From Poindextera sp035604135 (lineage in GTDB: Bacteria > Pseudomonadota > Alphaproteobacteria > Caulobacterales > Caulobacteraceae), in contig DATNJB010000044.1 in NCBI GenBank assembly GCA_035604135.1, forward strand, positions 29,642 through 93,641: DNA of 64,000 bases, written 5' to 3'. Numbering within the stretch: the stretch's first letter is position 1; each line of letters opens with the position of its first letter. A program made the position numbers and the translations under genes. Under the pieces are notes generated by a model. That model ran no database searches. It was not told where the DNA came from and saw only the letters and a list, made by a program, of their open reading frames with translations. Shown here in pieces: positions 43,487 through 50,972 of the stretch.

Positions 43487-45271
43487 GTGCTCGCGCCGTC
43501 GTTCGACATCCCCCAGCTCCCGCCGATCCGCCGAGACCCGCAGGTCACCTACGTCGATCGCTCGGGCGTGGTCATCGGCGTGCGCGGCGGGCGCTATCCG
43601 CCGCCGGTCGATATCGCGCGCCTGCCGGCCCACGTGCCCGCCGCCTTCGTCGCGATCGAAGACCGCCGCTTCTATGAGCATCCCGGCTTCGACGCCGTCG
43701 GCATGGCGCGTGCGCTGATCGCCGACCTGGGCCAGGGCCGCGCGGCGCAGGGCGCGTCGACCATCACCCAGCAGCTGGCCCGCAACCTCTTTCTCTCCTC
43801 CGACCGCACGCTGGAGCGGAAGGGCGAGGAACTGATCTACGCCGTCGAACTCGAGCAGAAGTACTCCAAGCAGCAAATCCTTGGGCTCTATCTCAGCCGC
43901 GTCTATTTCGGCGAGGGCGCCTACGGCATCGAGGCGGCGGCGCAGCGCTACTTCGACAAGCCCGCCAACTGGCTCACCGTCCGCGAAGCCGCCATGTTGG
44001 CGGCGCTGATGAAGTCACCGACCGACTACGACCCGGTCACGCAGCCCGAGCGCTCGGCCCAGCGCACGGCGCTCGTGCTTGACGCGATGGTGGAGACCGG
44101 CGCGATCACCGCCGCCCAGCGGGCGCGCGCCGAGGCCCAGCAGCCGAAAGTGTATCGCGACGCGACCACCGTCTCGGCTCAGTACTTCGTCGACTGGATG
44201 GACGCCTGGGCGAGACGGCAGGTCGGCCAACCCAGGCAGGACCTGGTGGTCGAGACGACGCTCGATCTGCCGAGCGAGATCGCCGCCGCCAACGCCGCCG
44301 CCGAGACCGTCCGGCGTTTTGCCGGCGAGGGGGTGAGCCAGGCGGCGCTGGTCTCGCTCGACGGCGAGGGCCGCGTGCGGGCGCTGGTCGGCGGCGTCGA
44401 CTACCAGGCCAGCCAGTACGACCGGGCGCTGGACGCCCACCGGCAGGCGGGCTCGTCGTGGAAGCCGTTCGTCTATCTTGCCGCGATGGAAGCGGGGCAG
44501 ACGCCGGACACCATGGCCGTCGACGAGCCGGTGACCATCGACGGCTGGTCGCCGAAGGACTTCGAAGCGACCTATCTTGGACAAATCACGCTGCAGACCG
44601 CGCTCGCGCAGTCGATCAACACGGTAGCGGCGAAGCTCGCCGATCAAGTCGGACGGCCTGCCGTCGCCGCCGACGCGCGCAAGCTCGGCATCACCTCGAC
44701 GATCAACACCGACCCGGCGATGGCGCTCGGCACCTCGCTGGTCACGCCGCTCGAGATGGCGACGGCCTACGATGCCTTCGCCAACGGCGGCGACCGGGTC
44801 GCCCCATACGGCGTCGAGCGCATCCGCGTCGCGGGCGGCTCGGTGCTCTATCGCCATACTGGGCCGGCGCCGCAGCCGGCGATCGCCAATCCGCCCCTCG
44901 GCGAGCTCGACCGCATGCTGCGCGCAGTGATCGCGTCCGGCACCGGCGTGCACGCGGCCATCCCTGGCCACGATATCGCCGGCAAGACGGGTACGACATC
45001 CGACTACCGCGACGCCTGGTTCGACGGCTTCACCGGCGGGTTGACCACAGTCGTCTGGATGGGCCGTGACGACAATTCGCCCATGCGCGGCATCACCGGC
45101 GGCTCGGCGCCGGCGGCGTTCTGGCGCGCCTACATGACCTATGCGGTCCGGCGTCTGCCGGTGACGTCGATCCCGCCGGGTCCGCCGCCGCCGGCGACGC
45201 CGCTCGCGCCGATCGGCCAGCCGCCGCAGACGCCGGAGGCGATAGGCTTCAGTCCGCCCGCGCCACGCTAA
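43487..45271 (+). CDS. Class A penicillin-binding protein (transglycosylase/transpeptidase)
   Basis: A 594-residue peptidoglycan synthase. GT51 motifs: EDRRFYEHPGFDAVGMARAL (catalytic Glu), QGASTITQQLARNLFLS, RKGEELIYAVELEQKYSKQQ, and YFGEGAYGIEAAAQRYFDK. Transpeptidase motifs: GSSWKPFVYL (SxxK), SIN (AQSINTVAAKL) and KTGTT. The C-terminus is Pro-rich. Family members carry an N-terminal membrane anchor; here the first canonical start is GTG 43487 and only a partial hydrophobic stretch (LIAAFAAAAVLAP) lies upstream in frame, after a TAA and with no ATG/GTG/TTG. Either a non-standard start is used, a frameshift is present, or the protein is unanchored. Divergent from the deacetylase. Confidence 0.88.
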   Translation: MLAPSFDIPQLPPIRRDPQVTYVDRSGVVIGVRGGRYPPPVDIARLPAHVPAAFVAIEDRRFYEHPGFDAVGMARALIADLGQGRAAQGASTITQQLARNLFLSSDRTLERKGEELIYAVELEQKYSKQQILGLYLSRVYFGEGAYGIEAAAQRYFDKPANWLTVREAAMLAALMKSPTDYDPVTQPERSAQRTALVLDAMVETGAITAAQRARAEAQQPKVYRDATTVSAQYFVDWMDAWARRQVGQPRQDLVVETTLDLPSEIAAANAAAETVRRFAGEGVSQAALVSLDGEGRVRALVGGVDYQASQYDRALDAHRQAGSSWKPFVYLAAMEAGQTPDTMAVDEPVTIDGWSPKDFEATYLGQITLQTALAQSINTVAAKLADQVGRPAVAADARKLGITSTINTDPAMALGTSLVTPLEMATAYDAFANGGDRVAPYGVERIRVAGGSVLYRHTGPAPQPAIANPPLGELDRMLRAVIASGTGVHAAIPGHDIAGKTGTTSDYRDAWFDGFTGGLTTVVWMGRDDNSPMRGITGGSAPAAFWRAYMTYAVRRLPVTSIPPGPPPPATPLAPIGQPPQTPEAIGFSPPAPR

Positions 45272-45313
45272 GCCGCTTGCGCCCGGCGGCGAGCTGGGCC
45301 GAGAGTGGCCGCC

Positions 45314-46570
45314 ATGTCGTTCCAGCGCGCCCAGCGCCGCGCGCGGCGCATCGCCGATGGGGTCTTGAGCCTCGCTACGCGCCCGCGCAGCAAGGCGGCG
45401 GGCGGCCACGACCCCTACTTCGCCGGCATCGAGGCCGCGCTCCGCCGCGCCGGTATCGCCGAGCCCACGCTCGTGATCGATCGCGCGCGGCTGCGCGCGA
45501 ACGTCGAGGCGGTGGCCAAGGCGCTTGGGCCTAGCGGCTTGGCGCTACGCGTGGTCACGAAGTCGCTGCAGGCGCCGGCGCTGCTCGAGGCGGTCTGCAG
45601 CGGGCTTGCGACCGAGCGGCTGATGAGCTTCAACGGCGTGATGCTGGACGAGGTGGTTCGCGCCCGGCCCGATGCCGATGTGCTGCTCGGCCGGCCGTTG
45701 CCGGCGCTGCAGGTCGAGGCGTTCGTGCGGCGGCACGGCAACAGCCCGGCGGCCGCGGCGCGCCCGCAGTGGCTGGTCGACAGTCCGGCCAGGCTCGCGC
45801 AGTACGCCGCCATCGGCCTTGGCCAGGACGAGCAGATGCGCGTCAACCTGGAGATCGACGTTGGCCTGCATCGGGGCGGCTTGCCCGATTTGCAGAGTCT
45901 GGCCGAGACGATCGAGCTGGCGGCGAGCGAGCCCCTCATCCAGATCACCGGGCTCATGGGCTACGACGCCCATGTGCCGGGCATGGCCGACCCCAAGGCC
46001 GAGCTGGCGCGCGTGCAGGCCCGCTATGCCGCCTTCAAACAGGTTCTGCTCGACAAGCTGGGCGGCGATCCGGCGCGCTTCACCTTCAACGCCGCCGGCA
46101 GCCCGACCTTTATGGCCCACCTGAAAGGCCCGACCGAGGCGAGCGAGGTGTCGGTCGGCTCCGCCTTCGTCAAGCCGTTGAACTACGAATACGGCGCGCT
46201 CCACGCGCTCAAGCCCGCCGCCTTCATCGCCCAGCCGGTGCTGAAGGTGATGGGCCCGGCGATCATTCCCGGCATCGAGCGCTATGCCGGCGCGCTCGGT
46301 CGGCTGAATGCGGACAGCCAGCGCGGCTTCTTCGTCTACGGCGGCTACGGGGACTCCGACCCGGTCTCGCCGGCCGGGCTTTCCTTCAATCCGCTGTTCG
46401 GCAACCGCTCGATGCTCATGGCGTCGGCGAAGGTGGCGCTCGAGCAGGATGACACCGTCTTCTTCCGGCCGCGCGAGAGTGAGGGCGTCTTCCTGCAATA
46501 CGGCGATCTGGCCGTCTACGATGAGGGCGAGATCGTCGAGCGTTGGCCGACGTTTGCGGTCGCGGCGTGA
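45314..46570 (+). CDS. Fold-type III PLP enzyme: amino acid deaminase/aldolase-like (alanine racemase N-domain)
   Basis: A 418-residue protein with an alanine-racemase-like TIM barrel. The PLP lysine is in LRVVTKSLQAP, after TLVIDRARLRANVEAVAKAL. Other typical stretches are QMRVNLEIDVGLHRGGLPD, QITGLMGYDAHVPGM and, near the C-terminus, YGGYGDSDPVSPAGLSFNP. This is the DSD1/D-threonine-aldolase-like group that acts on beta-hydroxy D-amino acids. Specific substrate unknown. ATG 45314 is preferred over the GTG at 45305 (adds VAA). It is followed 12 bases later by the second DUF2306 gene with a strong ribosome site, suggesting an operon. Confidence 0.85.
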   Translation: MSFQRAQRRARRIADGVLSLATRPRSKAAGGHDPYFAGIEAALRRAGIAEPTLVIDRARLRANVEAVAKALGPSGLALRVVTKSLQAPALLEAVCSGLATERLMSFNGVMLDEVVRARPDADVLLGRPLPALQVEAFVRRHGNSPAAAARPQWLVDSPARLAQYAAIGLGQDEQMRVNLEIDVGLHRGGLPDLQSLAETIELAASEPLIQITGLMGYDAHVPGMADPKAELARVQARYAAFKQVLLDKLGGDPARFTFNAAGSPTFMAHLKGPTEASEVSVGSAFVKPLNYEYGALHALKPAAFIAQPVLKVMGPAIIPGIERYAGALGRLNADSQRGFFVYGGYGDSDPVSPAGLSFNPLFGNRSMLMASAKVALEQDDTVFFRPRESEGVFLQYGDLAVYDEGEIVERWPTFAVAA

Positions 46571-46582
46571 CAAGGAGGGGGC

Positions 46583-47218
46583 GTGACCACAGCTAGCGAG
46601 GCGCTAGGCGACGGGCGGCCGGCCGCGCGGGCGGGGCGCGCGCTCTGGCTGATCGCGGCGTTGAGCATCGCCGTCGGACTCTATGGCCTTTCCTACCTCG
46701 TCGGCCGCCCGGCGCCGCCGGGGCCGGCGGCCAATGCCGCGTACTACCCGTGGCTGCCCATCCATGCCGTCTGCGCCGGCGCGGCCCTCCTCATCGGGCC
46801 CTGGCAGTTCTTTGCCGCGATCCGCAGGCGCTGGCCCGCCGTGCACCACTGGACGGGGCGGACCTATGTCACGCTGTGCGCGATCGCCGGCTCCGCCGGT
46901 CTGATCCTGGCCTGGAACACCAGCTCCGGACCCGTGGCGCGGTACGGGTTCCTGACGCTGGCCATCGTTTGGCTGGGCTGCACGGGCATGGCCTACGCCT
47001 GCGCGCTCCGGCGTGACTTCGTCGCTCACCGCGCCTGGATGACCCGTTCTTTCGCGCTCACCTTCGCGGCGGTGACGCTGCGCGCCTACCTGCCGTTCAG
47101 CGCGCTGCCGCACCTGTCGTTCGCGATCGTCTACCCGCTGACCGCCTGGGTGTCCTGGATCCCAAACCTGGCGGTCGCCGAATGGTGGCTGCGCAGCGGA
47201 CCCCGCCCGCGCATCTGA
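46583..47218 (+). CDS. DUF2306-like multi-pass membrane protein (second copy)
   Basis: A 211-residue membrane protein with about six helices, paralogous in layout to the one at 36240-36953. Shared landmarks are a His at the start of a helix (LPIHAVCAGAALLIGPWQFF), VHHWTGRTYVTLCAIAGSA, and AHRAWMTRSFALTFAAVTLR, with a C-terminal WIPNLAVAEWWLR. The GTG start follows AAGGAGGGGGC, a very strong ribosome site, and lies 12 bases after the PLP-enzyme gene. Function unknown. A run of nine C begins three bases after the stop. Confidence 0.8.
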   Translation: MTTASEALGDGRPAARAGRALWLIAALSIAVGLYGLSYLVGRPAPPGPAANAAYYPWLPIHAVCAGAALLIGPWQFFAAIRRRWPAVHHWTGRTYVTLCAIAGSAGLILAWNTSSGPVARYGFLTLAIVWLGCTGMAYACALRRDFVAHRAWMTRSFALTFAAVTLRAYLPFSALPHLSFAIVYPLTAWVSWIPNLAVAEWWLRSGPRPRI

Positions 47219-47234
47219 CGCCCCCCCCCGGGAC

Positions 47235-47277
47235 TTGACAGGCATCACCTATAGGTTACACGTAACCCACGGGTTAC
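47235..47277 (+). promoter_or_regulatory. Promoter region with three alternating GGTTAC half-sites
   Basis: A consensus -35 box TTGACA lies at 47235-47240. The sequence 47254-47277 holds GGTTAC, GTAACC and GGTTAC in alternating orientation: GGTTAC/AC/GTAACC (47254-47267) and the overlapping GTAACCC/AC/GGGTTAC (47262-47277). The -10 region must fall within the first palindrome (no clear hexamer), so a bound dimer would block transcription. Likely the autoregulatory operator of the XRE repressor encoded at the end of the downstream pair. Confidence 0.65.
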
Positions 47278-47288
47278 AAGGGCGTGCC

Positions 47289-48002
47289 ATGCAGGGTGCA
47301 ACGATGACCGAGAACGAAATCCTAGGCGCGGTCCGCCGGTTCGAATGGCGTCGCAAGGTCGGCCTCGCGGCCATCTTGACGGGCGCGGTCTTCGCTGGCG
47401 CTGTCGCGGTCCAGTTCGTGCCGGGCGACCCCAACCACTTTACCCTGGTCGAGTTCCTCGCCGTTGGCGCGACAGCGGCGATCTTGCTGGTCGGCGGCCT
47501 TGTGCTGATGCGGCTCGGGCGCATTCCGGCCGAAGCGCGCACGCCGCGCATCGCCATGCTCCGCGCCGAGCGGCTGCAGACGCGCAGGCGCCTCGCGTTC
47601 ATGTTGATGCCGCTCAGCCTCGTCTTCATGCTGCCGGCCACGGTCACGGCCGCCGCGCACGTCGCCGCCGGCCGCCCGATCACCCACATCGACCTGTTCA
47701 CGGCGGCGGCTTTCACGGCCTTTTCGCTCGCCTTCGCGCTCATGATCGCCGGGCGCGGCATGAACAACTGGGCAAAGCCCGTGCTCGACGACGAGCTCAG
47801 CCGCGAACTGCGCAGCCGCGCGCTTGCCGCGGGCTACGCCGTCGTCCTGACCGGCGTAGCGGCGGTGTTCGTCTTGGCGTTCGTCTCCCGCAGCCTCGCG
47901 GTCGAGCTGATCCCGGTCGTGGCCGCGCTCGGCGTCGCCGCGCCGGCGATACGGCTCTTCATGCTCGAGCGCGCAGCCGCGGCCGGCGGCGAAGAGGGAT
48001 GA
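47289..48002 (+). CDS. Membrane protein paired with an XRE regulator
   Basis: A 237-residue protein with about six hydrophobic helices (VGLAAILTGAVFAGAVAV, VGATAAILLVGGLVLM, FMLMPLSLVFMLPATVTAAA, FTAFSLAFALMIAGRG, AGYAVVLTGVAAVFVLAFV, LIPVVAALGVAAPAI). The N-terminal 25 residues are charged and cytosolic. ATG 47289 follows AAGGG by seven bases and lies after the operator; ATG 47304 is an alternative. The stop overlaps the start of the regulator gene (ATGA). Many bacteria encode such a membrane protein next to a short XRE protein; the membrane partner is suspected to control the regulator, but no function is established. Confidence 0.75.
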   Translation: MQGATMTENEILGAVRRFEWRRKVGLAAILTGAVFAGAVAVQFVPGDPNHFTLVEFLAVGATAAILLVGGLVLMRLGRIPAEARTPRIAMLRAERLQTRRRLAFMLMPLSLVFMLPATVTAAAHVAAGRPITHIDLFTAAAFTAFSLAFALMIAGRGMNNWAKPVLDDELSRELRSRALAAGYAVVLTGVAAVFVLAFVSRSLAVELIPVVAALGVAAPAIRLFMLERAAAAGGEEG

Positions 48003-48217
48003 TCGGATACCGGTTGCGCAACCGGCTGAAAGCGGCGCGCGCCGAGCTCGGCCTCACGCAGACCGAGCTTGCGCTGCGCGTCGGCGTCTCGCGCAAGACG
48101 ATCAACACGGTGGAGAACGAGGTCTTCGTCCCCTCGACGACGCTGGCGCTCGCGCTCGCCGCGGCGTTCGAGCGTCCGGTCGAGGCGCTGTTCTATCTGA
48201 GCCGCGACGACGGCTGA
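47999..48217 (+). CDS. XRE family helix-turn-helix transcriptional regulator
   Basis: A 72-residue protein made almost entirely of one Cro/CI-type HTH: RLKAARAELGLTQTELALRV, then GVSRKTINTVENEVFVPSTT. The end PVEALFYLSRDDG matches the short XRE regulators that accompany membrane proteins. Start ATG overlaps the partner's stop by 4 bases. It is the obvious candidate to bind the half-sites at 47254-47277. Confidence 0.9.
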   Translation: MIGYRLRNRLKAARAELGLTQTELALRVGVSRKTINTVENEVFVPSTTLALALAAAFERPVEALFYLSRDDG

Positions 48218-48256
48218 CGGATCGACGCGCCGTCGGAACACAGATATGCCGATCCG

Positions 48257-48685
48257 ATGAGCGACCGTCCCGCGCTGCGCCGCCTCCTCGATCTGCCTGG
48301 CGTCGCCGATCTCGAGTACAAAGCGCTGATGAAGCCGGCCTACGCGTCGGTCGAAGGCCGCGTTGAATTCCCCGAACTCGACGCCTGCTCGCTTGCGCTG
48401 TTCGGCCTGACGGCCGACCAAGCCGAGGACATGCCGCGCCCGGCCGGTTGGGACGGAATCGACAGGCGCCCCATCCGCGAACAGGTCGAGGCCTTCGAAG
48501 CGGCGGGCTGGGAGGTGACCGACGACAAGCGGCGGCCGCTGCGCGTGCTCGGCCAGTTCAACATGCAGCTCTGGCTCGCCCTGCGCGGTGTCGCCGGCAG
48601 CCTGCCGTTCGTGCCGGAAGACAACAAGCCGCAAGGCTGGGTTTCCGCCCTCGAACGCGACGCAGCGCGGTTCAAGCGGCGCTAG
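48257..48685 (+). CDS. Hypothetical protein
   Basis: A 142-residue soluble protein (MSDRPALRRLLDLPGVADLE) with no signal peptide or membrane segment. The middle has WDGIDRRPIREQVEAFEAAG and WEVTDDKRRPLRVLGQFNMQ. Codon use is typical of the genome. No family recognised. It starts 39 bases after the XRE gene on the same strand and could be read through from it. It ends 16 bases before the stop of the convergent enoyl-CoA hydratase gene. Confidence 0.75.
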   Translation: MSDRPALRRLLDLPGVADLEYKALMKPAYASVEGRVEFPELDACSLALFGLTADQAEDMPRPAGWDGIDRRPIREQVEAFEAAGWEVTDDKRRPLRVLGQFNMQLWLALRGVAGSLPFVPEDNKPQGWVSALERDAARFKRR

Positions 48686-48701
48686 CCGGCCGCGGCCCGG
48701 G

Positions 48702-49526
48702 TCAGCCCGTCCAGGCGGCTTCGCGTTTCTCCATCCAGGCCCTGACGCCTTCGCCGTAGTCGGGGTGGCGGGCCATCTCGTCCAGTAGCAGCTCCGCCTC
48801 GACCACCGCCTCGGCCGCCGTGCGGTGCAGGTCGCGGTAGATCTGCCGCTTGGTCTCGCGCGCCGAGCCAGGGGCGACGGAGCGGGCCAGCGTCGTCGCA
48901 TAGTCTCGGACGTGGCCCATCAGCTCGTCGGCCGGCAGGACGCTGTTCAAGAAACCCATGGCGTAGGCTTCCTCGGCGGTGAAGACGCGGCTGGAGAGCA
49001 AGAGGTCGTTGGCGTGGGTGAGCCCGACGATGCGCGGCAGCACCCAGGACAGGCCGTACTCGGCCGGGAAGTTGAACCGCCCGTGGGCGGTGGTGAACTT
49101 CGCGCCCGCTTGGGCGAAGCGCAGATCGGCAAAGGCGGCCAGCACGAGGCCAACACCGGCCGCCGCGCCGTTCATCGCCGCGATCACCGGCTTTCCTATC
49201 CCGAAGTGGTAGGCGAAGCTCGCGTCGAAGCGCGCGTCGACCCCGAAGCCAGGCGTTGCGATGTCCTCGCTGATGCCCGGGTCGTAGCGGCCCTTCTCGG
49301 CGTGGCCCTCGAGGGCGTTCAGATCGGCGCCTGCGCAGAAGGCGTTCCCCTCCGCGTCCCCCGTTACGATGATCACGCGCACGCCCGGATCGCGGTCGGC
49401 CTGGTCGAGCAGCCAGCGGTACTCGGTGTGCATCCGCCCAGTCCAGGCGTTCCGCCGCTTGGGCCGGGCGAGCGTGATGGTGGCGATGCGGTCGCTGATC
49501 TCGTAGCGGGTCGTCTTCAGCTCCAA
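48702..49526 (-). CDS. Enoyl-CoA hydratase/isomerase family protein
   Basis: A 274-residue crotonase-fold protein. Typical features are ATITLARPKRRNAWTGRM, the oxyanion-hole stretch AFCAGADLNALEG, and GKPVIAAMNGAAAGVGLVLA followed by ADLRFAQAGAKFTT. Usually hydrates or isomerises an enoyl-CoA in fatty-acid or aromatic breakdown; the exact substrate is open. The TTG at 49526 is chosen because GGAGG lies seven bases upstream and LKTTRYEISDRIATI starts the fold; a TTG six codons earlier is less well placed. Neighbours to the right include acyl-CoA synthetase, dehydrogenase and CoA transferase. Confidence 0.9.
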   Translation of the reverse strand: MELKTTRYEISDRIATITLARPKRRNAWTGRMHTEYRWLLDQADRDPGVRVIIVTGDAEGNAFCAGADLNALEGHAEKGRYDPGISEDIATPGFGVDARFDASFAYHFGIGKPVIAAMNGAAAGVGLVLAAFADLRFAQAGAKFTTAHGRFNFPAEYGLSWVLPRIVGLTHANDLLLSSRVFTAEEAYAMGFLNSVLPADELMGHVRDYATTLARSVAPGSARETKRQIYRDLHRTAAEAVVEAELLLDEMARHPDYGEGVRAWMEKREAAWTG

Positions 49527-49643
49527 GGGTCGTCCTCCAACCAAGGCGGCGCGAGCCTAGCACGCGACGGCGGCGGTTTGACGCCTCGCTTCGTCTCGCC
49601 ACCCGGTTGGAGCCTGTCGCGCAAAGCGCTTATGCTCGCTGGC

Positions 49644-50108
49644 ATGAGCGATGGTCATGACTGGAAGCACGAGGGCGTCCGGGTGATCCCCGGCGATCAG
49701 CTCGATCCGAACACCGCCCAGACCCCCGGCATGAACCGCGCCGCGGCGATCAACTTCGCCCGCGTGGGCGCCGAGAAGCTGTGGGCCGGAACGGTGACCA
49801 TCCACGCCGGCGCCAAGACCGGCGCGCACCACCACGGCGCGCTCGAGAGCGTGATCTATGTGGTCAAGGGTCGTGCGCGCATGCGCTGGGGCGAAGCGCT
49901 GGAGTTCACCGCCGAGGCCGGGCCGGGCGACTTCATCTACGTGCCGCCCTACGTGCCCCACCAGGAGATCAACGCCTCCGACGACCAGCCTCTCGAGTGC
50001 GTGCTGGTGCGCAGCGGCGGCGAAGCCGTCGTGGTCAATCTGGACATCGCGCCGATCGAACAGCCGACGACCGTGGCGTGGGTGGATTCGATCCATAAGG
50101 CAGACTGA
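49644..50108 (+). CDS. Cupin domain protein
   Basis: A 154-residue cupin. Motif 1 is HAGAKTGAHHHGALESVIYV (two His, Glu) and motif 2 is PGDFIYVPPYVPHQEINA with the distal His, so a metal site is likely. N-terminal GVRVIPGDQLDPNTAQTPGM is typical of small enzyme-like cupins. Reaction unknown. An alternative in-frame ATG at 49632 would add four residues (MLAG). It is divergent from the enoyl-CoA hydratase gene. Confidence 0.85.
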   Translation: MSDGHDWKHEGVRVIPGDQLDPNTAQTPGMNRAAAINFARVGAEKLWAGTVTIHAGAKTGAHHHGALESVIYVVKGRARMRWGEALEFTAEAGPGDFIYVPPYVPHQEINASDDQPLECVLVRSGGEAVVVNLDIAPIEQPTTVAWVDSIHKAD

Positions 50109-50123
50109 GCGCGGCGCGGCGCC

Positions 50124-50332
50124 TCAGATCGCGCAGTTCAGCGAGGCGCCGGCGCCCGGCGTCTGCCTGTCGCGCCAGGCTTTGTACTGGCTGCACAGCT
50201 GGCTGAAGTTCCACATGAAGCCTTCGGCGCCCGGCATCGCCTGGTTCGGCCCGTTCCAGTTCGGCCCGATCACGTCGCGAATCCGGCTGGGTGCGGTTCC
50301 AGAAGGCGTCGGGGAAACCGCGACGGGCGACC
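50124..50332 (-). pseudogene. C-terminal coding segment in a shifted frame, probably part of the following (upstream) secreted protein gene
   Basis: After the TAG of the 187-aa secreted protein gene, a second minus-strand frame continues with strong third-position GC to TGA at 50124, ending VIGPNWNGPNQAMPGAEG, then FMWNFSQLCSQYKAWRDRQT and GASLNCAI. This frame is open far upstream, so a single-base shift anywhere in the Ala-rich region around 50340-50410 would fuse it to the upstream gene. No convincing start or ribosome site of its own is present. Two Cys and Trp residues suggest a folded domain. Confidence 0.5.
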
Positions 50333-50896
50333 CTAGATGCTGGTCCGGCGACCCGGCGGAATAGCGGCGGCCGGCGCGGCGGGCGCGGCTCTGGCGGCGG
50401 CGCCGCAGTCGCCGGAGCTCTGCCGCACCACTTTCGGAGGCTGGCCCGCGCCTTGCGAGGTCACCTCGACGCTCTCGGTGCAGGCATGCCCGCCCGAGAA
50501 GGTCGACACCATCGAGTAGCTCTGCTGCGCGCCGGCCGGCGGGGCGCCCGCCGTCACCTGCTGCAGCGGGCCGCCGCGGATCTGCGGCATCGTCGGCATG
50601 ATCATCCGATGCTGCAGCATAGCCGCCATCTGGCGATCCATCTCGGCTTGGATGCGGTCGAGCATGGCGAAAGGCGAGCCGGCGCCAAACGGGTTGGCCC
50701 ATGCCGCAGCCGCGGGCGATCCCTGTCGGAACATGACGGTCGGGGCGACGTTGCCCGAATAGCGGATCTGCTCGACCCCGCCGCCCGGCAGCGGGATGGT
50801 GAGCACGTGCGTCTGGGGAGCGTCGGCGGCATAGGCCACGGCGCCGATCAGTCCGATCGTCGCGACGCCGAGAAGGACGGTTCGAAGCTTGCGCAT
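50333..50896 (-). CDS. Secreted hypothetical protein, possibly frameshifted at its C-terminus
   Basis: A 187-residue protein with a clear Sec signal peptide (MRKLRTVLLGVATIGLIGAV, cleavage near AYAA-DA). The mature part has PQTHVLTIPLPGGGVEQIRY, a Met-rich helix (MLDRIQAEMDRQMAAML), a beta segment with HACTESVEVTS, and an Ala/Pro-rich end. The last codons (IPPGRRTSI, TAG) are probably not the native end, because a second frame downstream keeps coding signature to 50124. Function unknown; exported. Upstream of it is the acyl-CoA synthetase gene on the same strand. Confidence 0.7.
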   Translation of the reverse strand: MRKLRTVLLGVATIGLIGAVAYAADAPQTHVLTIPLPGGGVEQIRYSGNVAPTVMFRQGSPAAAAWANPFGAGSPFAMLDRIQAEMDRQMAAMLQHRMIMPTMPQIRGGPLQQVTAGAPPAGAQQSYSMVSTFSGGHACTESVEVTSQGAGQPPKVVRQSSGDCGAAARAAPAAPAAAIPPGRRTSI

Positions 50897-50972
50897 GAGG
50901 CGTCTCCGCTACGGTTGAAGACGAGCGCCGACTTATAGCATGCACTGTGACGAAAGATGGGCGCCCCCGCTC

